A stretch of 64,000 bases of DNA from Lysobacter sp. GX 14042 (GTDB lineage Bacteria > Pseudomonadota > Gammaproteobacteria > Xanthomonadales > Xanthomonadaceae). The position numbers and the translations under genes are program-made. The notes under the pieces were generated by a model. That model was not told where the DNA came from. It searched no databases and saw only the letters and a program-made list of their open reading frames with translations. The DNA lies in contig NZ_JAJUWY010000008.1 of NCBI RefSeq assembly GCF_021390425.1, positions 1-64,000 of the forward strand, written 5' to 3'. Positions 41,923 to 52,349 of this stretch are shown in pieces. How positions within the stretch are numbered: position 1 is the first letter of the stretch; every line of letters starts with the position of its first letter.

Positions 41923-42968
41923 TCGTTGTCCTTTGGGGTGTCGAGCGCGCGCAGCCTGCGCGCCATCTCGTCGAGGTGGCGGAAGCGGGCCGCGTTGCGG
42001 CGCCAGCTGCGATTGTCCATCAAGCCGGTGCCGGAAGAGTACTCGCCGGGTTCGCGGATCGATGCGCTGACCAGGCTCATGGCGGTCACGACCACACGGT
42101 CGCAGATTTCCAGGTGGCCGGCGATGCCGACCGCGCCACCGATCATGCAGTAGCGTCCGATGCGGGCGCTGCCGGCGACCGCGGTGCAGCCGGCCATCGC
42201 GGTATGGTCGCCGATGCGTACGTTGTGGGCGACCTGGATCAGGTTGTCCAGGCGCACGTCGCGGCCCAGCTCCGTGTCCTCGATCGCGCCGCGGTCGATG
42301 CAGGTGTTGGCGCCGATCTCGCAGTCGTCGCCGACCACCACCCCGCCCAGCTGCGGCACCTTGATCCAGTGCGGCTCGCCCCCGTCCGGCCGGTCCATCG
42401 CCAGGCCGAAGCCGTCGGCGCCGAGGACCGCCCCGGGGTGGATGCGCACCCGCCGGCCCAGCCGCACCCGGGTGACCAGGGTGACCCGGGCGACCAGTTC
42501 CGAGCCGGCGCCGACCACGCAGTCCTCGCCGATCACGCAGCCGGGGCCGACGATGGCGCCGGCCTCGATCCGGCTGCGTGCCCCGACGCTGCTGAACGGG
42601 CCGATGCTGGCACCGGGATCGACCGCCGCGGCGGGGTCGACGTGCGCGGCCGGGTGCACCCCGGCCCCGCGGGCGGGGGCGGACTCGAACAGCGCGGCGA
42701 CCTTGGCAAAGGCCACGTAGGGATCGGGCGCGAGCAGCGCGGTACCGGCGTAGCCTTCCGCGTCCGCCGGGCGCATCACCACGGCCGCGGCCCGGCTGGC
42801 GCCGAGCTGGCCGCGGTACTTCGGGTTGGCCAGGAATGCCAGTTGCCCGGGTCCGGCGTGGGCCAGGGTGCCCACGCCGGTGACCTCCACGTCGGGGTCG
42901 CCATGCACCTGCAGGCCGAAGTGCTCGGCCAGCGCGGCTACGGCGTGGCGGGACCCGGCAATGGCCAT
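41919..42968 (-). CDS. lpxD: UDP-3-O-(3-hydroxyacyl)glucosamine N-acyltransferase
   Basis: A 349-residue enzyme that adds the second hydroxyacyl chain in lipid A synthesis. The N-terminal uridine-binding domain holds [13 protein letters not shown]; a left-handed beta-helix follows from about residue 105 with [19 protein letters not shown] and [11 protein letters not shown] containing the catalytic histidine. It starts ten bases after bamA ends. No skp gene is present between bamA and lpxD, unlike E. coli. Confidence 0.97.
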   Translation of the reverse strand: MAIAGSRHAVAALAEHFGLQVHGDPDVEVTGVGTLAHAGPGQLAFLANPKYRGQLGASRAAAVVMRPADAEGYAGTALLAPDPYVAFAKVAALFESAPARGAGVHPAAHVDPAAAVDPGASIGPFSSVGARSRIEAGAIVGPGCVIGEDCVVGAGSELVARVTLVTRVRLGRRVRIHPGAVLGADGFGLAMDRPDGGEPHWIKVPQLGGVVVGDDCEIGANTCIDRGAIEDTELGRDVRLDNLIQVAHNVRIGDHTAMAGCTAVAGSARIGRYCMIGGAVGIAGHLEICDRVVVTAMSLVSASIREPGEYSSGTGLMDNRSWRRNAARFRHLDEMARRLRALDTPKDNE

Positions 42969-42978
42969 CGCGCGGCCG

Positions 42979-45468
42979 TCAGAACGTGCCGCCGAAGGTG
43001 AACTGCAGCCGCTCGAGCTCGTCGCCTTCCTTCTTCTTGAACGGATAGGCGTAGCTGATCGAGATCGGGCCCATCGGCGAGCGCCACATCAGCGCCAGGC
43101 CGCTGGACGCGCGCAGCTCGCCCGCGTCCCAGCTGTCGAAGTCCTTGTACACGTTGCCGAAGTCGACGAACGCCGAGACACGGGCGGCCGAGCTCTCGAT
43201 CAGCGTGGGGAAGATCAGTTCGACCGAGCCGACGGTCTTCACCGAGCCGCCGATGGGCTGCAGGTAGCTGCTGCCCAGCGCGGCCTCGCGTGGACCGAGG
43301 GTGTTGTCGTCGAAGCCGCGCACCGAGCGGGTGCCACCGGCGTAGAAGTTCTCGAAGAACGGCAGCCCGTCGGCAGTGACGGTCTTCACGTAGTCGGGCG
43401 AATCGGTCAGGCACGGCGCGCTGGGCGGCGGGCCGGGCACGTATACCGGCGGGGTCTCGGGATCACCGTCGGTGTCCTGCATGCTGCCCGGGTCGTAGCA
43501 CAGGTTGCGGGTGACCGAGTCGCCGTAGCTGTCGCCGTAGCCCAGCTCGGTGCGGGTGTTGAGCACCAGGTGGCGGTTGATCGGCCAGAACTTGGACCAG
43601 TTGTAGTTGATCTTGTAGTACTCGACCGTCGAACCGGGCAGGGTGGCCTCCAGCCACACCCGCTGCAGGGTGCCGCGGGTCGGGGTCAGCGCGCTGTTGA
43701 GCGTGTTGCGCGACCAGCCGAGCTCGCCGCGCCAGGCATGGAAGGTGCGCTGGCCGACGGCATCGATGTAGTCGACGATCGATTCCGGGGTGTAGCCGCG
43801 GTAGGCGAAGATCTGGTTGCTGTCCAGTCCGAGCAGGGCGGTGATCGAGTCGGTCTCGGTGATCGGGATGCCCATCACCACCTGGCCCATGCCGCTGGTG
43901 GACGAGTACTGCGCGGTATTGAAGTCGGAGTTGTCGAACTCGCTCCAGCGCAGGTTGTAGCCCAGCGACACCCCGTTGTCGGTGAAGTACGGGTTCATGA
44001 ACGAGAAGTCGTAGCGCTGCAGGTAGTCGTTGCGCTGCGCTTGCACCGCGATGCGGTTGCCGCTGCCCAGGAAGTTGTTCTGGGACACCTGCACCTGGGT
44101 GCTCAGGCCGGTCAGCTGCGAGTAGCCCAAGCCGAAGACGAAGCTGCCGGCGGCCACCTCGTTGACCGTGTAGACCACGTCCACCTGGTCGTTGGTGCCG
44201 GGCACCGGGGTGGTTTCCACGTCCACGGTGTCGAAGTAGCCCAGGCCCTGGAGGCGGATCTTGGAACGGTCGATCGCGGCCTGCGAATACCAGGAGCCCT
44301 CGAACTGCCGCATCTCGCGGCGCAGCACCTCGTCGGCGGTGCGGTTGTTGCCCTTGAACTCGACCCGGCGCACGTTCACCCGCGGGCCCGGCACGACCTG
44401 CATGTTGAGCGAGACGGTCCGGCTCTCGCGGTCGATGTCGGGAACCGGGTTCACCTGGGCGAACGCGTAGCCGATGTTGGCCAGGCTGGCGGTGATGGTG
44501 TCGGCGCTGATCTCGACCAGGCTGCGCGAGAAGGTCTGGTCGGCACGCACCAGCAGCATCTGCTCGACCCGTTCGCGCGGCAGCACGGTATCGCCGGTGA
44601 GCTGGACGTCGGAGATCGTGTACTGCTCGCCCTCGTGCAGGCCCACGGTGATGAACATGTCCTGCCGGTCGGGGCTGATCGCCACCTGCTGGGAATCGAC
44701 GCTGAAGTCGACGTAGCCGCGGTCCAGGTAGTAGTTGTTGAGCTTTTCCAGGTCGCCGGAGAGCTTCTCGCGCGAGTACTGCGCGTCGCGGCGGTACCAG
44801 CTCATCCAGTTGTGCTCACCGGACTCCCAGCGATCGAGGATGTCCTCCTGCTCGAAGATCTCGTTGCCGATCAGGTTGATGTGCCGGATGCGCGCGGCCT
44901 TGCCTTCCTCGATGGCGATGGTGACGTCGACCCGGTTGCGCGGCAGCGGCGAGACCGTCGGCGCCACCGAGACGTTGTACTTGCCGCGGTTGTTGTACTG
45001 GCGGGTGAGCTCCTGGGTGACCCGGTCCAGGTCGAGGCGGTCGAAGGTGTTGCCCTCCGACAGGCCCAGGTCGTCGAGGCCCTTCATCAGGTCCTCGGTC
45101 TTGATGTCCTTGTTGCCGGTGATGGTGAGCTTGTTGATCGCCGGACGCTCGGTCACGGTGACCACCAGGATGTCGCCCTGGCGGCCAAGGGCCACGTCCT
45201 CGAAGAAGCCGGTCGCATACAGGGCGCGGATGGCCTCCCCGGCGGCGGCCTGGTCGACGGTGTCGCCACGTTCCACCGGGAGGTAGGTGAACACCGTGCC
45301 GGCGGAGATGCGCTGCAGGCCATCGACGCGGATGTCGCTCACGGTGAATGGCGCCACCGGGCTGGCGAGGGACGTGTCCTGTGCCACGGCCACCAGGGCC
45401 GGTGAAGTGGACAGCGCCGTGGCCAGGGCAACGGCGAGCAGGCGGCGGGAAAGGGGTCGCGTCATCAT
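42979..45468 (-). CDS. bamA: outer membrane protein assembly factor BamA
   Basis: An 829-residue Omp85 protein, the central insertase of outer-membrane beta-barrels. A signal peptide (RRLLAVALATALSTSPALVAVAQ) is followed by five POTRA domains beginning FTVSDIRVDGLQRI, then a 16-strand barrel. The substrate-gate VRGF motif (TRSVRGFDDNTLG) and the terminal beta signal ending QFTFGGTF are present. I used the ATG at 45468; 45465 is an equal alternative. Follows rseP, so an envelope-stress protease and its target machinery are co-located. Confidence 0.97.
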   Translation of the reverse strand: MMTRPLSRRLLAVALATALSTSPALVAVAQDTSLASPVAPFTVSDIRVDGLQRISAGTVFTYLPVERGDTVDQAAAGEAIRALYATGFFEDVALGRQGDILVVTVTERPAINKLTITGNKDIKTEDLMKGLDDLGLSEGNTFDRLDLDRVTQELTRQYNNRGKYNVSVAPTVSPLPRNRVDVTIAIEEGKAARIRHINLIGNEIFEQEDILDRWESGEHNWMSWYRRDAQYSREKLSGDLEKLNNYYLDRGYVDFSVDSQQVAISPDRQDMFITVGLHEGEQYTISDVQLTGDTVLPRERVEQMLLVRADQTFSRSLVEISADTITASLANIGYAFAQVNPVPDIDRESRTVSLNMQVVPGPRVNVRRVEFKGNNRTADEVLRREMRQFEGSWYSQAAIDRSKIRLQGLGYFDTVDVETTPVPGTNDQVDVVYTVNEVAAGSFVFGLGYSQLTGLSTQVQVSQNNFLGSGNRIAVQAQRNDYLQRYDFSFMNPYFTDNGVSLGYNLRWSEFDNSDFNTAQYSSTSGMGQVVMGIPITETDSITALLGLDSNQIFAYRGYTPESIVDYIDAVGQRTFHAWRGELGWSRNTLNSALTPTRGTLQRVWLEATLPGSTVEYYKINYNWSKFWPINRHLVLNTRTELGYGDSYGDSVTRNLCYDPGSMQDTDGDPETPPVYVPGPPPSAPCLTDSPDYVKTVTADGLPFFENFYAGGTRSVRGFDDNTLGPREAALGSSYLQPIGGSVKTVGSVELIFPTLIESSAARVSAFVDFGNVYKDFDSWDAGELRASSGLALMWRSPMGPISISYAYPFKKKEGDELERLQFTFGGTF

Positions 45469-45561
45469 CACGTCCGGTTCGGTCTCACGCGGCGCCGGCC
45501 TGGGCAGGCGCCACATCGGGGCAGGTCTGGATAGGGGGCAGGAGCTTGGCGGGGGGCGACA

Positions 45562-46923
45562 TCAGCGCACCAGGTTGTTGATGATGTCGTTGTAGAACGC
45601 CAGTCCCATCAGGGCGGCAATCAGGGCGAGGCCGACGTACTGGCCGACCACCATCGTGCGCTCGCTTACCGGGCTGCCCTTGACCAGCTCGATAAGGTAA
45701 TACAGCAGGTGACCGCCGTCCAAGACCGGAATCGGCAGCAGGTTGAGGATCCCCAGGCTCAGCGAGAGCAGCGCGAGCAGGGAAAGGAACCAGGCGGCCC
45801 CCTGGTCGGCGTAGGCATTGGCCGCCCGGGCGATGGTGACCGGGCCGGCGACGGTGTTCTCCACCGCCACCCGGCCGGTGAACGCGCGGCCGATCATCGC
45901 CACCAGCTCGCCGGTCTGGTGCCAGCCCTCGGCCAGCGCGGCCGGGACCGCCTGCAGCGGCCCGTACTGCAGCAGTGCGTCCTTTTCCGGCATCCGGGGC
46001 TGGGCCGCGGCCACGCCCAGGGCCCAGTAGGCTTCGCCGTCGGGGCGCTCGAGCCGCGCCGGCAGGAGCTCGAGCGCCAAGCGGTCGCCGTCGCGCACGA
46101 CCTCGACCATCGCCTTGCCGCCGTGCGCGCCCAGTTGCTGGACCAGGGGGCCGATGTCCAGCCAGTCCGCGACCGGGGTGGCGTCGATCGCGGTGATCCG
46201 GTCGCCCTCGGCCAGCACGCCCCAGGCGGGGGTGTCGGGCTCCACCCGCCCGACCACGGGCGGCACCGAGAGGTGGCGCGGCGCCAGGCCGATCTCGGAA
46301 AGCACCCGGCGCTCGTCGATCTGCGCCGGCAGGCGCGAGAGCGGCAGCGCGCGCGATTGCGCCGGTCCGTCCCCTGAACGCACGGTCAGCGTGACATCGG
46401 CCCGGTCCAGCGCGGCCGGGATCAGCGCCATGTGGACCTCGCTCCACGTGGGGGTCTGGCGTTCGCCGACAGCCAGCACGGTGTCGCCGCGTTCCAGGCC
46501 CGCCTCGGCGGCGATGCCCTCCACCGCGCCGATCACCGGGGCGTAGTCCGGGCGCCCGATCACGAACATCGCCCACAACAGCCCGACGCACAGCAGCAGG
46601 TTGGCCGCCGGTCCGGCGCCGACGATGGCGATGCGCTGCCACACGCTCTTGCGGTTGAAGGCCTGGCCGGCGAGCTCCGCCGGGACCTTCTGCTCGCGCT
46701 CGTCGAGCATCTTCACGTAGCCGCCGAGCGGCAGCAAAGCCAGCACGTACTCGGTGCCGTCCCGGCCGGTACGCCGCCACAGTGGCTTGCCGAACCCGAC
46801 CGAGAAGCGCAGCACCTTCACCCCGCAGCGGCGGGCGACCCAGAAATGGCCGAACTCATGGAAGGTGACCAGCAGGCCGAGCGCGACGATCAGCCACCAG
46901 ACCGAACCCAGCAACTCACTCAT
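45562..46923 (-). CDS. rseP: RIP metalloprotease RseP
   Basis: A 453-residue intramembrane site-2 protease that cuts RseA to free sigma E and removes signal-peptide remnants. The zinc motif HEFGH lies in the first helix, the third zinc ligand in LLPIPVLDGGH near the C terminus, with two PDZ domains between (GLERGDTVLAVGER; GVLAEGDRITAIDATPV). Length matches E. coli RseP (450). A 93-base gap separates it from bamA, with no promoter I could identify. Confidence 0.97.
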   Translation of the reverse strand: MSELLGSVWWLIVALGLLVTFHEFGHFWVARRCGVKVLRFSVGFGKPLWRRTGRDGTEYVLALLPLGGYVKMLDEREQKVPAELAGQAFNRKSVWQRIAIVGAGPAANLLLCVGLLWAMFVIGRPDYAPVIGAVEGIAAEAGLERGDTVLAVGERQTPTWSEVHMALIPAALDRADVTLTVRSGDGPAQSRALPLSRLPAQIDERRVLSEIGLAPRHLSVPPVVGRVEPDTPAWGVLAEGDRITAIDATPVADWLDIGPLVQQLGAHGGKAMVEVVRDGDRLALELLPARLERPDGEAYWALGVAAAQPRMPEKDALLQYGPLQAVPAALAEGWHQTGELVAMIGRAFTGRVAVENTVAGPVTIARAANAYADQGAAWFLSLLALLSLSLGILNLLPIPVLDGGHLLYYLIELVKGSPVSERTMVVGQYVGLALIAALMGLAFYNDIINNLVR

Positions 46924-46947
46924 CGCAGGCCTCGCAGGCGGGCGCGC

Positions 46948-48183
46948 TCATGCCGGCAGCCCACGGGCAGCGACCAGCGAGCCGGCGTGGCGGCGCGCGG
47001 CGGCGTCGGCCTCGCGCAGTGCATCGAGCGAGCCGGCAGGGGTGGCGGGCAGGGCGGCAAGGGTCTCCTCGACCAGCGCGGCAATCGACAGGAAACCCAC
47101 CCGGCGCTGAAGAAAGGCTGAAACGGCGACTTCGTTGGCGGCATTCAGCACCGCCGGAGCGGTGCCCCCGGCCTCCAGTGCGCGGAATGCCAGGTCCAGG
47201 CAGGGGAAGGCGGCGGTGTCCGGCGGCTCGAAGTCCAGCCGGCCGCCCCCGGCCAGCAGGTCCAGGCCGGCGACCCCGGACCCGATGCGCTCCGGCCAGG
47301 CGAAGCCGACCGCCAGCGCGGTGCGCATGTCCGGCAGGCCCAGCTGCGCCAGGGTCGAGCCGTCGACGAACTCCACCATCGAGTGCACCAGGCTCTGCGG
47401 ATGCACCACCACGTCGATCCGCCCGCCGGGCAGGCCGAACAGGTGGTGGGCCTCGATCACCTCCAGGCCCTTGTTCATCAGGGTGGCCGAATCCACCGAG
47501 ATCTTCGGCCCCATCGACCAGTTCGGGTGGTCGACCGCCTGCTCCACGGTGACCGTGTCGAGGCTGTCGCGGGGGCGGCCGCGGAACGGGCCGCCGGAGG
47601 CGGTCAGCACCAGCCGCGCAACCTGGGTACGCAGCGCCTCGCCCGGCAGCCCGGCAGTGCCGTTGCCGGCGGGCTGCGGCGGCAGGCACTGGAAGATCGC
47701 GTTGTGCTCGCTGTCGACCGGGATGACCGTTGCCCCACCAGCGCGGGCCGCCGACATCAGCAGCTCGCCGGCGAGCACCAGGGATTCCTTGTTGGCCAGC
47801 AGCAGGCGCTTGCCGGCATGGGCCGCGGCCAGGGTGGAGGGCAGGCCCGCCGCGCCGACGATGGCCGCCACCACGGTGTCGCAGGCATCGCTCGCGGCCA
47901 GCGCCTCCAGGGCATCGCCGCCGGCCTGCGCGCGGGTGTCCAGCCCGGCCGCGCGCAGGCCATCGCGCAGCGCCGGATAACCGCCCTCGTCGGCGATCAC
48001 CGCGTGCGCCGGCCGGTGGCGCACGCACAGCTCCACCAGTGCCTCCACGTTGCGGCCGGCGGCCAGCACGGTTGCCTGCAGCCGGCCGGGATGGCGGGCG
48101 ATGACGTCCAGCGCCGAGCTGCCGATGGAGCCGGTGGCCCCCAGCACCGCGATGCGCTGCGGATTGGATCCGGCGCTGGTCAC
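46948..48183 (-). CDS. dxr: 1-deoxy-D-xylulose 5-phosphate reductoisomerase
   Basis: A 411-residue NADPH-dependent enzyme of the non-mevalonate isoprenoid pathway (fosmidomycin target). Motifs: [14 protein letters not shown] for [31 protein letters not shown] with metal ligands, TASGGPF and [21 protein letters not shown] (seen in two parts). The GTG start at 48183 overlaps the cdsA stop (GTGA). It feeds isoprenoid supply to UppS and IspA. Confidence 0.97.
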   Translation of the reverse strand: MTSAGSNPQRIAVLGATGSIGSSALDVIARHPGRLQATVLAAGRNVEALVELCVRHRPAHAVIADEGGYPALRDGLRAAGLDTRAQAGGDALEALAASDACDTVVAAIVGAAGLPSTLAAAHAGKRLLLANKESLVLAGELLMSAARAGGATVIPVDSEHNAIFQCLPPQPAGNGTAGLPGEALRTQVARLVLTASGGPFRGRPRDSLDTVTVEQAVDHPNWSMGPKISVDSATLMNKGLEVIEAHHLFGLPGGRIDVVVHPQSLVHSMVEFVDGSTLAQLGLPDMRTALAVGFAWPERIGSGVAGLDLLAGGGRLDFEPPDTAAFPCLDLAFRALEAGGTAPAVLNAANEVAVSAFLQRRVGFLSIAALVEETLAALPATPAGSLDALREADAAARRHAGSLVAARGLPA

Positions 48184-49016
48184 AGCCCGAGCACCGCCTT
48201 GCCCAGCGCGAACGCGGGAAGCGCGGCCAGCACCCCATCCACCCGGTCGAGCACGCCGCCGTGCCCGGGAATCAGCTTGCCCGAATCCTTCACCCCGGCC
48301 TGGCGCTTGAGCAGGCTCTCGACCAGGTCGCCGATCACCGAGAACAGCGCCGCGACCAGGCAGACCACCGCCAGGCCGGGCAGCCGCGCGACCGGGATGC
48401 CGGTGCTCAGCGCGACCAGCAGGCCGACGCCGACGCCGACCACCAGCCCGCCGAGCAGGCCTTCGATGGTTTTGTTCGGACTCACCCGCGGCGCCAGTTT
48501 GTGCCGGCCGAGCTTGCGACCGACGAAATAAGCCCCCGTATCCGCGCCCCAGACCACGAACAGCGCCACCAGCAGCCAGCGGTCGCCATGCGGCTGGCCG
48601 GCGTGGATGTAGCCCACCGCGGTCCAGGCCGGGATCATCGCCAGCGCGCCGGCGGCCAGCTTGGCCATGCGCGAGTAGCCACCCGGATCGCGGGCGAAAC
48701 CGGGGTAGCGCAGCCACAACAGCGAGACCAGCCACCAGGCCACGCCCACCGCGCTGGCCAGCAGGAACAGCACCAGGCTGATACCGCTGCCCGAGCGCGA
48801 GGCCCAGACCAGGCCGACCATGACCGCCAGGTGCGCGGCCAGCAGCGCGAAGCGCGCCACGCTGTCGTCCACTCCGGCCAGTTCCAGCCACTCCCACAGG
48901 CCCAGCAGCAGTACCACCGCGGCCAGCACCATCATCCATCCGGTGGGCAGCAACAGGATCGCGGCGATCGCAACGGGAGCCATCACCAGTGCGGCGAGCG
49001 TGCGGATGCGGGTCAT
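48180..49016 (-). CDS. cdsA: phosphatidate cytidylyltransferase
   Basis: A 278-residue polytopic membrane enzyme making CDP-diacylglycerol for all phospholipids. The CdsA signature is clear near the end: [19 protein letters not shown], then [11 protein letters not shown]. About eight hydrophobic helices precede it. The ATG at 49016 overlaps the uppS stop by four bases. Confidence 0.96.
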   Translation of the reverse strand: MTRIRTLAALVMAPVAIAAILLLPTGWMMVLAAVVLLLGLWEWLELAGVDDSVARFALLAAHLAVMVGLVWASRSGSGISLVLFLLASAVGVAWWLVSLLWLRYPGFARDPGGYSRMAKLAAGALAMIPAWTAVGYIHAGQPHGDRWLLVALFVVWGADTGAYFVGRKLGRHKLAPRVSPNKTIEGLLGGLVVGVGVGLLVALSTGIPVARLPGLAVVCLVAALFSVIGDLVESLLKRQAGVKDSGKLIPGHGGVLDRVDGVLAALPAFALGKAVLGL

Positions 49017-49777
49017 CGGGCGCCCTCCGGGGCGTGTGCTGGTTGCCGGCTCTGGGCTCCGGTCAGGCCGAAGCGGCGCTCGCGACCGGCGTAGTCGTCC
49101 AGCGCGGCCTGAAGTGTCGCCGTGTCCAGCTCCGGCCACAACACGTCGGTGAACCACAACTCGGTATAGGCCATCTGCCACAGCAGGAAGTTGCTGATCC
49201 GCTGGTCTCCGCCGGTGCGGATGAACAGGTCGGGCGGCGGAAGGTCGGCCAGTGACAGGTGCGCGGCCAGCAACGACTCGTCTATCGCCGCCGGATCAAG
49301 GCGTCCCGCCGCGGCTTCGCTTGCCAGCCGACGGGCGGCGGCGGTGATGTCCCAGCGCCCGCCGTAGCTGGCGGCGATCGCGAGTTCCAGCGTGGAGTTG
49401 GCCTGGGTGTGCGCCTCGGCGGCCGCCATGCGCTCGACGATCGCGGGGGAAAAGCGCCCGCGCTCGCCGATGAAGCGCACGCGCACGCCGCGCCGGGCGA
49501 GCTCCTCGACCTCGCGTTCCAGTGCGCCCATGAACAGCTTCATCAGCGCACCGACCTCGTCCTGCGGCCGGCCCCAGTTCTCGCTGGAGAAGGCGAACAG
49601 GGTCAGCGCGCCAATCCCGCGCTCCAGGCAGAAGTCGATGCAGATGTTGACCGCCCGCGCACCGGCCCGGTGGCCGACCGCGCGGGGGCGGCGACGGCGC
49701 TCGGCCCAGCGGCCATTGCCATCCATGATGACGGCGAGGTGGCGGGGCAGGCGGGGGGTGGACTCGGGTCCGGCCAT
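49013..49777 (-). CDS. uppS: undecaprenyl diphosphate synthase
   Basis: A 254-residue cis-prenyltransferase that builds the C55 carrier lipid for peptidoglycan and O-antigen. Motifs: [13 protein letters not shown] at the start with the catalytic aspartate, [11 protein letters not shown] and the C-terminal [20 protein letters not shown]. It starts 23 bases after frr ends and overlaps cdsA by four bases. Confidence 0.97.
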   Translation of the reverse strand: MAGPESTPRLPRHLAVIMDGNGRWAERRRRPRAVGHRAGARAVNICIDFCLERGIGALTLFAFSSENWGRPQDEVGALMKLFMGALEREVEELARRGVRVRFIGERGRFSPAIVERMAAAEAHTQANSTLELAIAASYGGRWDITAAARRLASEAAAGRLDPAAIDESLLAAHLSLADLPPPDLFIRTGGDQRISNFLLWQMAYTELWFTDVLWPELDTATLQAALDDYAGRERRFGLTGAQSRQPAHAPEGAR

Positions 49778-49800
49778 GGCGGGCAGCAACGGCGAGGCCG

Positions 49801-50358
49801 TCAGACCGCCATCAGCTCCTGCTCCTTGGCCTTGACCACCTCGTCCACGTCCTTGATCGCCGAGTCGGTGATCTTCTGGATTTCGTCCTCGCTGCGGCGC
49901 ACGTCGTCCTCGGAGACTTCCTTTTCCTTCAGGAGCTCGCGGAACTGGTTGTTGGCGTCGCGGCGCACGTTGCGGATGGCGACCTTCGCGTTCTCGCCTT
50001 CGCCGTGCACGACCTTGGTCAGTTCGCGGCGGCGCTCCTCGGTCAGCGCCGGCAGGTTGATGCGGATCACGGTGCCGGCGGTGTTCGGCGTCAGCCCCAG
50101 GTCGGAGTTGATGATCGCCTTCTCGACCGCGGAGACCATCGGCTTCTCCCACGGAGTGATGGTCAGCGAGCGCGAGTCGGTCACCGATACGCTGGCGACC
50201 TGCGACAGCGGCATGTCCGAACCGTAGTAGTTGACCTTGATGTGGTCGACCAGCGCGGTGTTGGCGCGTCCGGTGCGGACTTTCAGCAGGGCGTCGCGCA
50301 GCGATTCGACGCTCTTGTGCATGCGGGTCTGGGCGTCATTCTTGATCTCGTTGAGCAT
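49801..50358 (-). CDS. frr: ribosome recycling factor
   Basis: A 185-residue protein that with EF-G splits post-termination ribosomes. Exact family length. Recognised by [36 protein letters not shown] and the C-terminal helix ending [18 protein letters not shown] lies six bases before the ATG. In E. coli it directly follows pyrH; here a metal exporter gene lies between them. Confidence 0.97.
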   Translation of the reverse strand: MLNEIKNDAQTRMHKSVESLRDALLKVRTGRANTALVDHIKVNYYGSDMPLSQVASVSVTDSRSLTITPWEKPMVSAVEKAIINSDLGLTPNTAGTVIRINLPALTEERRRELTKVVHGEGENAKVAIRNVRRDANNQFRELLKEKEVSEDDVRRSEDEIQKITDSAIKDVDEVVKAKEQELMAV

Positions 50359-50423
50359 CGCCGGCTCCGGTCAGGTGCGGTAAGCGCGCCAGTATAGCGT
50401 CAGCGGTGCGGCCGGCGGGCCCC

Positions 50424-51326
50424 TCAGTGGGCGTGCGGGGCGCGGTCATGGAGATCGTGCTCGCAGCTGGTCCCGTGCTCGATCTGGATCGTCGGATGGT
50501 TGATCCGGAAGCGCTCGTCCAGCTCCCGCACCAGCCGGTCGATGAAGCGGTCGTGGTCCTCCAGCGGCGGACGGACCAGGTGGGTGGTCATGGCGATCTC
50601 GCCGGTGCCCAGCGACCAGATGTGCAGGTGGTGCACGGCCTCCACGCCGGGCTGGCCGGCCAGGAACTCCAGCACCTGCGAGCGCTCCAGCGTGCGCGGG
50701 ACGGCGTCCATCGCCGCCTCGAACGCGGCCCGCAACAGCCCGGCCGCACCCAGCGCCACGACCACGCCGACCAGTACCGCGATTGCCGGATCAAGCCAGG
50801 CCCAGCCCAGCCACCAGATGCCGGCCCCCGCCAGGACCGCGGCGAAGGACACCCCGGCATCGGCGAGCAGGTGCAGGTAGGCACCGCGGCGGTTGAGGTC
50901 GTGCTCGTGGCCGCCGCGGACCATCCAGGCGGTGCCGAGGTTGACCGCGATGCCCAGCGCGGCGACCAGCATCACCGCCGTGCCCGGTACTTCCGGCGGG
51001 GCGGCGAAACGCCGCGCCGCCTCCCACAGCAGCGCGCCGGAGAACCCGACCAGCAGCAGCGCGTTGGCAAGCGGCGAGAGCAGCGTCGCCCGGCGCCAGC
51101 CATAGGTGTGGCGGTCGGTGGGCGCACGCCGGGCCAGCACCGCCGCGCCCCAGGCCAGGCCCAGGCCGAGCACGTCGCCGAGGTTGTGCAGCGCGTCGGA
51201 GAGCAGCGCCAGGGAGTTGGTGGCAAACCCGTAGCCGGCCTCCACGATGGTGAAGGCCAGGTTGATCAGGGTGACGGCGGCCAGCGCCCTGGTGGGGTGG
51301 CTGTGGTCGTGGTGATGTCCGTGCAT
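50424..51326 (-). CDS. cation diffusion facilitator (ZitB/CzcD-like zinc exporter)
   Basis: A 300-residue CDF transporter with six helices that exports zinc or similar divalent metals in exchange for protons. The N terminus is His-rich (MHGHHHDHSH), followed by NSLALLSDALHNLGD (helix 2 metal site) and LHLLADAGVSF (helix 5 HxxxD). The cytoplasmic C-terminal domain has HHLHIWSLGTGEIAMTTHLV and ends with His-rich residues. It lies between pyrH and frr, an unusual place; no metal regulator is adjacent. Confidence 0.93.
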   Translation of the reverse strand: MHGHHHDHSHPTRALAAVTLINLAFTIVEAGYGFATNSLALLSDALHNLGDVLGLGLAWGAAVLARRAPTDRHTYGWRRATLLSPLANALLLVGFSGALLWEAARRFAAPPEVPGTAVMLVAALGIAVNLGTAWMVRGGHEHDLNRRGAYLHLLADAGVSFAAVLAGAGIWWLGWAWLDPAIAVLVGVVVALGAAGLLRAAFEAAMDAVPRTLERSQVLEFLAGQPGVEAVHHLHIWSLGTGEIAMTTHLVRPPLEDHDRFIDRLVRELDERFRINHPTIQIEHGTSCEHDLHDRAPHAH

Positions 51327-51386
51327 GCCGCGATGGTGTCACCGCGTCGCGGTGGACACTATTTCATGCGTCACTGCGCCCGCGGA

Positions 51387-52118
51387 TCAGGAAGTCGCGC
51401 CGCGACCCTGGACCAGGGTGCCGATGGCCTCGCCCTGCAGGATGCGAAGCAGCTCGCCGGGGTGGCCCATGTTGAAGATGCGCAGCGGCAGGTGGCTGTC
51501 GCGCGCCAGGGCGAAGGCGGCGGTGTCCATCACCTGCAGGTCGCGGGCGATGACCTCGTCGTAGCTCAGCCGGTCGTAGCGGACCGCATCGGGGTGCCGC
51601 GCCGGGTCCTTGTCGTACACGCCGTCGACCTTGGTCGCCTTGAGCAGCAGGTCGGCGCCGATCTCGATCGCGCGCAGCGCGGCGCCCGAGTCGGTGGTGA
51701 AGAAGGGATTGCCGGTGCCGGCGGCCAGGATCACCAGCCGGCCCTTCTCCATGTGGCGGATCGCGCGGCGGCGGATGTAGTCCTCGCACACGTCGTTGAT
51801 CTTGATCGCGCTCATCACCCGGGCCTTGCCGCCGAGCTTCTCCAGCGCGTCCTGCATGGCCAGCGCGTTGATCACCGTGGCCAGCATGCCCATGTGGTCG
51901 CCGGTGACCCGGTCCATGCCCCCGGCAGCGAGGCCGGCGCCGCGGAAGATGTTGCCCCCGCCGACCACCAGCGCGATCTCCGCACCGGCCTGCTGGGCCT
52001 CCATCACCTCGCGCGCCAGCCGCCCGATCACCTTGGGATCGATGCCGTAGTCCTCATCGCCCATCAGCGCCTCCCCGGACAGCTTGAGCAGGACGCGGCG
52101 GTAGGCAAGGTCGGACAT
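51387..52118 (-). CDS. pyrH: UMP kinase
   Basis: A 243-residue hexameric amino-acid-kinase-fold enzyme that makes UDP. Motifs: [13 protein letters not shown] at the start, [10 protein letters not shown], the [11 protein letters not shown] loop and [10 protein letters not shown] at 52118 fits the family start; the long in-frame upstream reading covers the promoter region. It is divergent from the TonB-dependent receptor. Confidence 0.97.
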   Translation of the reverse strand: MSDLAYRRVLLKLSGEALMGDEDYGIDPKVIGRLAREVMEAQQAGAEIALVVGGGNIFRGAGLAAGGMDRVTGDHMGMLATVINALAMQDALEKLGGKARVMSAIKINDVCEDYIRRRAIRHMEKGRLVILAAGTGNPFFTTDSGAALRAIEIGADLLLKATKVDGVYDKDPARHPDAVRYDRLSYDEVIARDLQVMDTAAFALARDSHLPLRIFNMGHPGELLRILQGEAIGTLVQGRGATS

Positions 52119-52149
52119 GGGGTGGTTCCGGACTGTGGAGGCGGGTGCG

Positions 52150-52155
52150 ATTGTA
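52150..52155 (-). promoter_or_regulatory. candidate -10 element of pyrH
   Basis: TACAAT on the minus strand, 31 bases before the pyrH ATG. No good -35 at standard spacing. Needed because the receptor gene cuts pyrH off from the rpsB-tsf transcript. Confidence 0.35.
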
Positions 52156-52243
52156 CTGCACCAACGCCAGACGGCCCCGCACAGGCACGGGACGGAAGCG
52201 ATCGCATCTGTGCCCCGGCGGGAACCCACCAAGTGGCCAGAAA

Positions 52244-52274
52244 TTGTCAGGATTTGGCAAAAAAAAGGTAAAAA
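52244..52274 (+). promoter_or_regulatory. candidate promoter of the TonB-dependent receptor
   Basis: TTGTCA (52244-52249) and the A/T-rich TAAAAA (52269-52274) are 19 bases apart within the most A/T-rich intergenic stretch of the window. The leader to the GTG start would be about 70 bases. The spacing is not ideal. Confidence 0.3.
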
Positions 52275-52349
52275 ATGACTTGTGCGTGCATCCGTGCAGT
52301 AGTAGAAGAGGCGTGCAACTGCTTCATCCACTATTCAGGAGGCTGCAAG

